Source: Gammaproteobacteria bacterium (lineage in GTDB: Bacteria > Pseudomonadota > Gammaproteobacteria > Pseudomonadales > Pseudohongiellaceae). Taken from it: a stretch of 5,250 bases of DNA. A program made the position numbers and the translations under genes. The stretch lies in contig CANCGR010000240.1 in the NCBI GenBank assembly GCA_947377625.1, forward strand, positions 1-5,250, given 5' to 3'. Below are positions 1 through 5,250 of the stretch, in pieces; within the stretch, counting starts at the first letter, position 1, and each line of letters starts with the position of its first letter. The notes under the pieces were generated by a model. It ran no database searches and was not told where the DNA came from. It worked only from the letters and a program-made list of their open reading frames with translations.

Positions 1-1149
1 GTGCCCGGCCAGATCAATCAGCACGTGGATGCCGGCATCATGAATACGCTTGGCTGCCAGCGAGAAACGCATGTTGTGCAAACTGGTCCATGATTTGAAA
101 TGCGGGCGCAGTCTGTCCGTCAAGGCATCGCGTTTGTGGTTGCTGGTAAAAGCATGCAGCTCGATGTTGTGTTTCGCCAGCTCAGTGAGCAAGCTTTCGG
201 AAAAATAGCCCACCGGGTGGCTGCGCAGATCGCCTGACACCACGCCGATCCGCAATGTCTGCCCATCGCGCGGGCACAGCCAGTGCGTGTATCGCACTGC
301 GATCTTGTGGTTGACGCATTCACCAAATTGCTTTGCCAACGCCAGCATGCGATCCGGCGCAGGCGTGGGCAGGAAGTTCATCGCGAACAGGTTCATGCCT
401 TTGATGTGTTCAGATGCCGGATCAGACGCCGCAGCTTGTTCGAACAACGCCACTGCCGCTTCGACCTCGCCCATTTTCAGCAACAGGCTGGCTTTGTTGG
501 CAAGGCCACTGGTACTGCCCGGGCTAAGTGCCAGCAGTTTGTCGACACATTCGAGCGCTGAAGCCAACTGGTTCAGCTTGGTGTAGACGATACACAGATT
601 GTTCAGCACTGACTGATAATCGCTCTGCAGGCGCAGTGCCATCTGGTAGGTCGTGACGGCTTGCTCAAGATTGTGCATGTCGCCCAGCAGCACACCTTTG
701 CGGTACCACAACGTGGCGTCGCCCGGGCTCAGCAGGATGGCTTTGTCGGCCTGCTGCAAAGCCTGCTCGAACTCACCCAGACAGCGCAGCACCTGACTGT
801 AATTTGAGAGAATCTGGTACGAATCAGATTTGAAGCTGACCAGATGCTTATACACCTTGGCGGCCTCGTCCCACTGCTGCAGCGAAGCAAGGGCGTGAGC
901 CTTGAACGCCAACGCTTCTGCCCACACAGGCTCAATTACCAGGGCCTTCTCCAGCCACATCAAGGCATGCCGGAAGCGATTGAGTGATACCAGCAGCGAC
1001 CCCAGCAAAAACGCACTGTTGCCGTTGGCCGGGTTCAACACCAGCGCCGCTTGCAGCGCCTCGCAGGCAGCCTCGGTCTTGTTGTCATGCTGCAACAACA
1101 GGGCCTGTTTGATCAGTTCGGCTTCGTTTGGCGGGGCATTGTCTGTCAT
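1..1149 (-). CDS. TPR-repeat, SPINDLY/OGT-like family GT41 glycosyltransferase (C-terminus beyond window)
   Basis: The reading frame is open from the ATG at 1149 to the window edge, giving 383 N-terminal residues; the rest lies outside. A TAG two codons upstream of this ATG makes it the most upstream possible ATG. Residues about 10-245 are a run of roughly six to seven helical TPR units (for example WAEALAFKAHALASLQQWDE and DATLWYRKGVLLGD). After a linker, TLRIGVVSGDLRSHPVGYF (298-316) and HVLIDLAGH (375-383) match the first half of the bacterial SPINDLY-type catalytic region. His311 in the SHP motif aligns by position with the conserved active-site-cleft His of human OGT. By family knowledge such proteins transfer a nucleotide-sugar-derived sugar to protein Ser/Thr, probably in the cytoplasm; no signal peptide is seen. 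Acceptor and donor cannot be read here. The UDP-sugar-binding lobe is not in the window, so activity cannot be judged. No strong Shine-Dalgarno precedes the start. It is divergent from the operon on the right. Confidence 0.93.
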   Translation of the reverse strand, partial: MTDNAPPNEAELIKQALLLQHDNKTEAACEALQAALVLNPANGNSAFLLGSLLVSLNRFRHALMWLEKALVIEPVWAEALAFKAHALASLQQWDEAAKVYKHLVSFKSDSYQILSNYSQVLRCLGEFEQALQQADKAILLSPGDATLWYRKGVLLGDMHNLEQAVTTYQMALRLQSDYQSVLNNLCIVYTKLNQLASALECVDKLLALSPGSTSGLANKASLLLKMGEVEAAVALFEQAAASDPASEHIKGMNLFAMNFLPTPAPDRMLALAKQFGECVNHKIAVRYTHWLCPRDGQTLRIGVVSGDLRSHPVGYFSESLLTELAKHNIELHAFTSNHKRDALTDRLRPHFKSWTSLHNMRFSLAAKRIHDAGIHVLIDLAGH

Positions 1150-1199
1150 GCACTAAGGTCCAGCGGCAGCAAGGGGAGTACATCGTCGCAAGCGGGTGA

Positions 1200-1209
1200 C
1201 AACATGTTG
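1200..1209. promoter_or_regulatory. 10-bp perfect palindrome, possible operator
   Basis: CAACATGTTG is self-complementary over all ten bases and is centred about 55 bases upstream of the glycosyltransferase ATG. That position suits an operator for that gene. The regulator is unknown and a palindrome of this length can occur by chance, so the call is tentative. Confidence 0.2.
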
Positions 1210-1329
1210 GCAACTCGACAATATTTTTGCCGAGCATACCTGCCGCGAAGGCATGTGGCCACCCACCGCAGCCTGATAGATGGACTCAATTGTGAGCACT
1301 GATCAGGCGGGCTGCGACACTATGCCGCA

Positions 1330-1358
1330 TTGATCCTCGCAGCACGCCCAAACATCAT
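1330..1358 (+). promoter_or_regulatory. Possible sigma70-type promoter for the secreted-protein operon
   Basis: TTGATC (1330-1335) matches the -35 consensus at four of six positions. It is separated by 17 bases from CATCAT (1353-1358), which matches the -10 consensus at four of six. Transcription would begin near 1365, leaving a leader of about 25 nt before the ATG at 1390. Spacing and placement are good but both hexamers are weak, so an activator may be needed or the true promoter may lie elsewhere in the gap. Confidence 0.3.
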
Positions 1359-1372
1359 TGCGCCCTGATTTC

Positions 1373-1393
1373 ATGTTTGAGATTCCTCAATGA
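1373..1393 (+). promoter_or_regulatory. Hexapeptide mini-ORF and small inverted repeat over the first start codon
   Basis: ATG at 1373 opens a six-codon frame (MFEIPQ) whose TGA overlaps the ATG at 1390 as ATGA. In the same stretch TTGAG (1377-1381) and CTCAA (1386-1390) form a five-base inverted repeat with an ATTC loop. It covers the only Shine-Dalgarno-like GAG and the A of the start codon. Either element could limit initiation on the first operon gene. The mini-ORF has no visible ribosome binding site and the stem is short, so this may be coincidence. Confidence 0.2.
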
Positions 1394-2133
1394 CAACCTT
1401 ACGCACAAGCTTCTCCCTGACCACCGCCCTATTGGTTGCCTTGAACCCGCTAGCCGCGTTTGCCCACACCACATTGGAAACGTCTTCCATGTCAGAGGGT
1501 GTGCGTGTGGTGAACAACGCCCAGATCGGCCATGCCTGTGGCACCAATACCAGTGTCATCGGCACCTCGGTGGTATTTCCGGACGGAGTCGACTCCACCC
1601 TTCTCGTCAACGGCCTGCCCTATAGCGGCCTGCTCAGTGACTTCATCAGTAACTGGGGCCCCAACATCCAGCCGATGATCAGTCGCGCCGTTTTCACCAC
1701 GGTCGACAAAAAACTAAGCCCCACCGGCAAGACTGTCGGCTTCTGGGCCGGTGGCGGTGCGGGCATGCCCGACAACATGGTGGGCTACATTCCGTTTCGT
1801 GTGAACGCGACCAACTTCAATCCGGCATCGTGCGCCACCAGCGTCAAGTTTCGCGTGAGCATCGTTGATGCTTGCGTGATCACCACGGCGGATCATTTGC
1901 ATGACGATGGCGTAGCGCACTTCTGGACTTCCAACACGTTAAAAACGGTTTACGACAGCCCGACTGCCGACGATGCTGCCAACCTGACGATCAACCGCAA
2001 CCTCACCACCAATCCGCTGCCGCCAGCGTGCGGCGGCACCGGCATTGCAGTGGAAGTGCGCGCCACGGCAGCTCAGCTGAATCGTGACATGCCGATTCGT
2101 ATCAATGGTGTTCAGATCTGGCCAAAGCCATAG
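1390..2133 (+). CDS. Secreted, YcnI-like protein with predicted mature N-terminal His (putative copper-binding)
   Basis: This 247-aa protein starts with a clear Sec signal peptide: Arg5, a hydrophobic core at about 8-21, and AFA at 23-25. Cleavage after Ala25 would leave His26 as the first mature residue (HTTLE). An N-terminal HxTLE-type start followed by a beta-rich domain recalls the YcnI/DUF1775 copper-binding proteins, in which the N-terminal His is a metal ligand. The resemblance is limited to this region and was judged by eye. Other potential ligands are His48 (GHAC), His169 and His171 (ADHLHDD) and His177 (AHFW). Four cysteines (50, 148, 162, 214) could form two disulfides in the periplasm. 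It is the first gene of the operon, followed after 7 bp by another secreted protein. The ribosome binding site is weak (GAG 8 nt before the ATG). The start at 1390 is supported by the signal peptide beginning there. The function is inferred, not established. Confidence 0.85.
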   Translation: MTTLRTSFSLTTALLVALNPLAAFAHTTLETSSMSEGVRVVNNAQIGHACGTNTSVIGTSVVFPDGVDSTLLVNGLPYSGLLSDFISNWGPNIQPMISRAVFTTVDKKLSPTGKTVGFWAGGGAGMPDNMVGYIPFRVNATNFNPASCATSVKFRVSIVDACVITTADHLHDDGVAHFWTSNTLKTVYDSPTADDAANLTINRNLTTNPLPPACGGTGIAVEVRATAAQLNRDMPIRINGVQIWPKP

Positions 2134-2136
2134 GGA
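2132..2136 (+). promoter_or_regulatory. Ribosome binding site that sets the start at 2141
   Basis: AGGGA begins inside the TAG stop of the upstream gene and ends four bases before the ATG. It is the clearest Shine-Dalgarno sequence in the operon. It supports 2141 rather than 2084 as the start and suggests re-initiation after the upstream stop. Confidence 0.55.
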
Positions 2137-2140
2137 CTCA

Positions 2141-2593
2141 ATGAAAACTGCCTCACTGCTGTTTACCGTATTTACCTTTACTGGACTGCTGCTGGCGAGC
2201 GCCTCTTCGCAAGCCCACAGCGCACGCGCCACACTCGATGCGGCTGGCAACAAAGCCAGCTTCACTGCACTGGCGCGTGTGACCTGCTCTGATGATGGTT
2301 CCGGCCCGCCTGCATTGCTATCGGCGCGCGTGCGCGACAACTCACCGCCAGTGGCCGGACTGATCATCAACCTGCAACTGCTCAAGGGCACGCAAGCCCT
2401 CAGCATCAGCGACACGGTGTCGGGCAATGCTGATTACAGCGACTCGCTGCAATTGGCAGGTGGCGCGGGTGTCTACACCGTGTTGCTGAACAAGACTGCC
2501 GCCGGCGCGCGCAATTTCGATATCGAATGGCATTGCCTTACCGCCACTGGTGATCACACCGGCACCGACATCATCGTGGACCAGTTCAAATGA
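2141..2593 (+). CDS. Small secreted beta-rich protein with predicted mature N-terminal His, unknown function
   Basis: This 150-aa protein carries a signal peptide: Lys2, a hydrophobic stretch at about 5-20, and SSQA at 22-25. Cleavage after Ala25 would expose His26 (HSARATLD), the same arrangement as in the preceding gene. The mature chain of about 125 residues looks like alternating beta strands (SFTALARVTC, GLIINLQLL, GVYTVLLNKT, FDIEWHCLTA), probably a small immunoglobulin-like sandwich. Cys49 and Cys132 may form one disulfide. His131 next to Cys132, and His139, are further possible metal ligands. I do not recognise a named domain. The start at 2141 is preferred over an in-frame ATG at 2084, which lies inside the previous gene and would hide the signal peptide. 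AGGGA at 2132-2136, overlapping the upstream stop codon, is a good ribosome binding site. Its stop overlaps the next start by ATGA. A periplasmic partner of its neighbours, possibly in metal handling, is the inference. Confidence 0.82.
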   Translation: MKTASLLFTVFTFTGLLLASASSQAHSARATLDAAGNKASFTALARVTCSDDGSGPPALLSARVRDNSPPVAGLIINLQLLKGTQALSISDTVSGNADYSDSLQLAGGAGVYTVLLNKTAAGARNFDIEWHCLTATGDHTGTDIIVDQFK

Positions 2594-2796
2594 AAGCACT
2601 GTTCTGTCTGTTGCTGCTGGTGTTGCTGCCTGGCTGCCAAAGTGTGGAACCCTGGCAGCGCGACGTGCTTGCCAAACCGGCAATGGCAGTAACGCCGTTG
2701 CCACTTGCTGCGGCTAGAGCCCGCCATGTACAGAGCAGTCGTGAAGCGGGCGCCACCACCAACGCGGCCGGTGGCGGTGGTTGTGGCTGTTACTGA
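2590..2796 (+). CDS. DUF4266 domain-containing lipoprotein
   Basis: This 68-aa protein begins with Lys2, a leucine-rich core and the lipobox LPGC (13-16), so it should be lipidated on Cys16. Gln at +2 favours transport to the outer membrane. The mature part of about 53 residues has the DUF4266 hallmarks: PWQRDVLAKPAM (21-32), the HVQSSREA segment (46-53), and the Gly-rich end GGGGCGCY with Cys65 and Cys67. The length is typical of this very small family. Its biochemical function is unknown to me. In other genomes, as I recall, it is placed directly before a DUF3570 gene, as here, in clusters with extracytosolic redox genes. The start ATG overlaps the previous stop (ATGA), pointing to translational coupling, since no strong ribosome binding site is seen. 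The terminal CxC could bind metal or take part in thiol chemistry; that is inference. Confidence 0.92.
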   Translation: MKALFCLLLLVLLPGCQSVEPWQRDVLAKPAMAVTPLPLAAARARHVQSSREAGATTNAAGGGGCGCY

Positions 2797-5218
2797 TCAC
2801 GCGAGCCGACCCTGCATCTGCAAGACTCAGGCAAACCCTTCAACAGCGCTGCGCGCGCTGACCACCGCTGCACTGTTGTTGCCGGGCTTGCAGAGCGCGT
2901 TGGGCCAATCGCCCAGCGACAACGACACCACATCAGTGCAGGTATCCCGTTTCAATCAGAGCTATGACCGCGACACGGCACTGCAGGCATGGACGCTGGA
3001 TTTGCGTACTCGCCACGCGTTGTCTGACCGCTTCACTTTGCGGTTGGGAGTAACGCAAGACAGCTGGTCTGGTGCAACACCGGTGACGGTGGCGCCGACG
3101 GCTTTTGGCGGCAATCGCCCGGTACTGCGCGACAGCAGCACCGGTACCGGCACCGTGATCTCAGGGGCTTCACCTGTAGTCAACGGCAAGCTGTGGCTGG
3201 ATCGCTCATTGCAAACGCTGTTTACCAATGCCGACGGCTCGCAGCAGATTGATAACGGCCGCGAACTCATTATGTCGTCTGCCTCACCGGAAGTGCGTCA
3301 GCAGATTGATCTGGGTTTTGATTTTGCAGGCAACGGCCAGCGTCATGCGTTGAACCTGAGTCGCTCATCTGAACCGGACTTTCGTTCAATGCATGCCGAC
3401 TGGCACAGTCAGTTTGATTTCAATCGCCAGCAGAGCACGCTGGCGCTGGGCGCTGGCTATACGCACAGCGATATCGACGCCACACTTGATCACAACCTGC
3501 TGCCTTATCTTGCACTCGACAACCAGAATCCGGCCTATGTGCGGCGCGGCAGCAACATGCATATGCAAGGCACTCGCACTGAGCAGACTGTTGACTTGGG
3601 TATGACACAAATCCTCAGCCAGAGTTCTGTGCTTGACCTCAGCCTCAGCCTTACACACAGCCAGGGGCTATTGGAAAATCCCTACAAGGTAATGACTGTT
3701 GTGTTCGCCGCCCCCTTTGCTGCCTTGGCAGGCAGTGATGCAAAGGTGAATGCTGACGTGCGAGCCCTGCCCGAACAACGCCCTGACACGCGACTGCAAA
3801 AAAGCCTCAGCTTGCGCTATGTGCAGCAAGTGACCGCGATGGAAGCAGCGCTGCACATTGAATACAACTTCAGCCGTGATGACTGGCAGATCGACAGTCA
3901 CAGCGTTGAAATACAGTGGCTGCAACCGTTGGGCTCGTGGTTGCTGGCGCCGCATTTGCGCTGGTACAGCCAGCAAGCGGCGTCGTTCCATCACAGCTAT
4001 CTGGTCAGTCAGCAGTCATTTCGCAGCATTGCCCGCAATGAACAGGGACTGGAAATCTGGCAAGACAGCAGCAATGCCAATCTGCGCTATCTGCGCACCA
4101 GTGACGGCACCTACCTTGACAGCAACGGCAAAGCGCTGGACCCGGCCCTGTTGCAACTGGCCCCGCAGTTCGTGAATTTTTCGCGTGCGCTGTTGCCGGC
4201 AAATTTTTCCAGCGATGCCCGGCTTGGCGGCTTTGGTGTGGTGAGCACTGGCCTGTCGTTGCAAAAGCATTTTGTCAACGGACTCACGCTGGAAGCTGGC
4301 GTGGATCATTACCGCCGTGCCAGTACGCTGCAATGGAGCGGCAGCGGTGATACGCCTTATGCGGATTCTTCTTACTGGTCCGCCTCGCTTGGTTTGCAGG
4401 CCGATTGGGAAATCGCAGCACATCACCAACACAGCAAGAGCACAGCAGAATCGGAGCATTCACTTTCCCACGTATCTGCAATGAGCCATTTTCCTGCTGG
4501 CATGGACATGCTGCACGCACCGATGCCAACGGGTTCGTTCATGGTTGGGTACAAAGCCGAAATCAACAATCCCATGATGACGATGCACATGCTGGAACTC
4601 GACTATGCGCTGTCAGAGCACTGGAGCCTGATGTTGATGCCGCAGTTCATGAGTATGCAGCCGCATGCCGAGCCTGTGAACAGCAGCAGTCTTCATCAAC
4701 ACGTTACTTCCGGCAGACAGGGCGAACCCACCGATCTGATAGCCGCAGCCTCCTGGTATGCGCCGACAGCAGCGGCTGGTGGACTATGGCAGTTGTCCAC
4801 CGGCCTCGGCGTGCCCACCACTGCGTCAGGCACGTTGGATATAAGACCCTCACTTAGCTACAGCAGTGATCATGCGAGTTGGCAGTGGGGCAGTCGTGTT
4901 AACGGCCAGCATGATCTGGAGCACCATGAAGTACAGGATCATGAACCGCACAGCAGCGTTGAATTCACCGGCTGGATCAGCACCGACCTTGGCCCCATGC
5001 TGAGTACGTCATTACGCGCAGTCTGGTATCACAGCAGCAATGCATCTGACGCTTTAACGCCGCTGGCTGAGGGCGCGTCACTGGGCCTTGGTGTGACACT
5101 GCAGTTGGCTGGTCAACCCTTGTCGCTGGAATGGTTGCAACCGTTGCAATCCACTGCTGACACAAGTGGAAATTCACGCAATGGCTCACTGTTTGTCGGC
5201 TGGCACCACATGTTTTAA
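2783..5218 (+). CDS. DUF3570 outer-membrane protein with extra C-terminal Met/His-rich beta-barrel-like domain
   Basis: From GTG 2783 the product is 811 aa, well above the roughly 400 usual for DUF3570. A signal peptide (LRALTTAALLLPGLQSALG, ending near residue 41) follows an unusually long n-region. DUF3570 spans about 45-545, shown by family-like strands: RHALNLSRSSEPDF, then TRLQKSLSLRYVQQ, then SHSVEIQWLQPLGSWLLAPH and SSDARLGGFGVVSTGLSL. A His-rich linker (about 546-578) leads to a second barrel-like region (about 580-811). That region resembles the Met-rich outer-membrane proteins found near copper genes (MTMHMLELDYALSEHWSLMLMP) and ends GWHHMF; a terminal Phe is typical of BAM substrates. 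The mature chain has no cysteine. Two long loop-like segments lie at about 116-175 and 407-475. The start is uncertain: no ATG lies near the signal peptide. GTG 2741 and ATG 2726 are in-frame alternatives with longer overlaps, and 2783 gives a 14-nt overlap with the lipoprotein gene. Function is unknown; an outer-membrane partner of the lipoprotein is inferred. Confidence 0.88.
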   Translation: MAVTDHASRPCICKTQANPSTALRALTTAALLLPGLQSALGQSPSDNDTTSVQVSRFNQSYDRDTALQAWTLDLRTRHALSDRFTLRLGVTQDSWSGATPVTVAPTAFGGNRPVLRDSSTGTGTVISGASPVVNGKLWLDRSLQTLFTNADGSQQIDNGRELIMSSASPEVRQQIDLGFDFAGNGQRHALNLSRSSEPDFRSMHADWHSQFDFNRQQSTLALGAGYTHSDIDATLDHNLLPYLALDNQNPAYVRRGSNMHMQGTRTEQTVDLGMTQILSQSSVLDLSLSLTHSQGLLENPYKVMTVVFAAPFAALAGSDAKVNADVRALPEQRPDTRLQKSLSLRYVQQVTAMEAALHIEYNFSRDDWQIDSHSVEIQWLQPLGSWLLAPHLRWYSQQAASFHHSYLVSQQSFRSIARNEQGLEIWQDSSNANLRYLRTSDGTYLDSNGKALDPALLQLAPQFVNFSRALLPANFSSDARLGGFGVVSTGLSLQKHFVNGLTLEAGVDHYRRASTLQWSGSGDTPYADSSYWSASLGLQADWEIAAHHQHSKSTAESEHSLSHVSAMSHFPAGMDMLHAPMPTGSFMVGYKAEINNPMMTMHMLELDYALSEHWSLMLMPQFMSMQPHAEPVNSSSLHQHVTSGRQGEPTDLIAAASWYAPTAAAGGLWQLSTGLGVPTTASGTLDIRPSLSYSSDHASWQWGSRVNGQHDLEHHEVQDHEPHSSVEFTGWISTDLGPMLSTSLRAVWYHSSNASDALTPLAEGASLGLGVTLQLAGQPLSLEWLQPLQSTADTSGNSRNGSLFVGWHHMF

Positions 5219-5250
5219 CCAGCCAGGGATTGATTTAAAAATTATTCATC
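5219..5250. other. Short A/T-rich downstream segment
   Basis: After the TAA the sequence turns A/T-rich (about 5230-5248). No hairpin followed by a T-run is seen, so transcription may continue into a gene beyond the window. Too little is present to say more. Confidence 0.4.

Larger units (their letters stand above)
1150..1389. other. Divergent intergenic region
   Basis: These 240 bases separate two divergent starts and should hold both promoters. No convincing gene is present; the short open frames here lack a start with a ribosome binding site and resemble no family. Visible structure comprises a 10-bp palindrome (1200-1209), an 8-bp palindrome GTGGCCAC (1255-1262), an A/T run at 1220-1227, and a possible promoter for the rightward operon near 1330-1358. 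On the minus strand TATGCT (complement of about 1234-1239), with TGGCCA 17 bases upstream, is only a weak promoter match for the glycosyltransferase gene. I see no terminator, consistent with divergent transcription. Confidence 0.7.

Noticed and set aside
283..1302. Plus-strand open frames opposite the glycosyltransferase and into the gap
   Set aside because: The minus strand here encodes recognisable TPR and GT41 motifs throughout; the plus-strand frames are short and compositionally odd.
1289..1306. CRP- or lac-operator-like sequence (TTGTGAGC followed by TGATCA)
   Set aside because: Only the TGTGA half matches a CRP site; the second half lacks TCACA at the right spacing, so it is not supported.
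1939..2427. 162-codon open frame on the minus strand across the two secreted-protein genes
   Set aside because: It lies antisense to genes with clear signal peptides, has no family features or ribosome binding site, and fits a shadow of a GC-rich coding region.
2084..2593. Longer version of the second secreted protein starting at ATG 2084
   Set aside because: The extra 19 residues lie within the upstream gene and would displace the signal peptide; AGGGA before 2141 supports the shorter form.
1390..2593. Secreted proteins as CopC or lytic polysaccharide monooxygenases
   Set aside because: They share only the predicted N-terminal His; the second His and aromatic motifs expected for those families were not found in matching order.
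2705..2782. TTG 2705 as start of the DUF3570 protein
   Set aside because: It would overlap the lipoprotein gene by 92 nt and add a proline- and arginine-rich segment before an otherwise normal signal peptide.
4405..4857. 150-codon plus-strand frame inside the DUF3570 gene
   Set aside because: It is out of frame with a continuous, family-like barrel sequence and shows no domain, signal or ribosome binding site.
5219..5250. Rho-independent terminator after the operon
   Set aside because: The visible 32 bases are A/T-rich but contain no GC-rich stem followed by a T-run.

Overview
The window looks like a chromosomal segment of a Gram-negative proteobacterium, gamma or beta by general appearance. 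The base composition is moderately GC-rich. The evidence for an outer membrane is a lipoprotein signal and a large cysteine-poor beta-barrel protein ending in phenylalanine. One end holds a SPINDLY/OGT-type TPR glycosyltransferase of a kind common in these classes. No mobile element, RNA gene or CRISPR array was seen.

Layout. Positions 1-1149 on the minus strand hold the N-terminal 383 codons of a TPR-GT41 (O-GlcNAc transferase-like) protein that runs off the left edge. A 240-bp divergent intergenic region (1150-1389) follows. It contains a 10-bp palindrome, a possible sigma70-type promoter for the rightward genes, and a hexapeptide mini-ORF that touches the first start codon. From 1390 to 5218 four plus-strand genes are packed as one apparent operon: (1) a 247-aa secreted protein with a predicted mature N-terminal histidine and a His-rich motif, YcnI-like in its N-terminus; (2) a 150-aa secreted protein, also with a predicted mature N-terminal histidine; (3) a 68-aa DUF4266 lipoprotein ending in GGGGCGCY; (4) an approximately 811-aa DUF3570 outer-membrane protein. 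Gene 4 carries a second, Met/His-rich barrel-like domain at its C-terminus. Gaps are 7 bp, then a 4-nt ATGA overlap, then an overlap of about 14 nt, so translation is probably coupled.

How the genes may work together. All four operon products are predicted to leave the cytoplasm: two to the periplasm, one as a membrane lipoprotein and one to the outer membrane. From memory, DUF4266-DUF3570 pairs recur beside extracytosolic redox genes (ApbE flavin transferase, thioredoxin-like proteins), but no such gene is visible here. N-terminal histidines, His-X-His and Met-rich segments and a CxC tail suggest transition-metal handling, most likely copper. This is inference: no protein here has a proven function that I recognise. 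The divergent glycosyltransferase is probably a separate unit sharing only the intergenic region.
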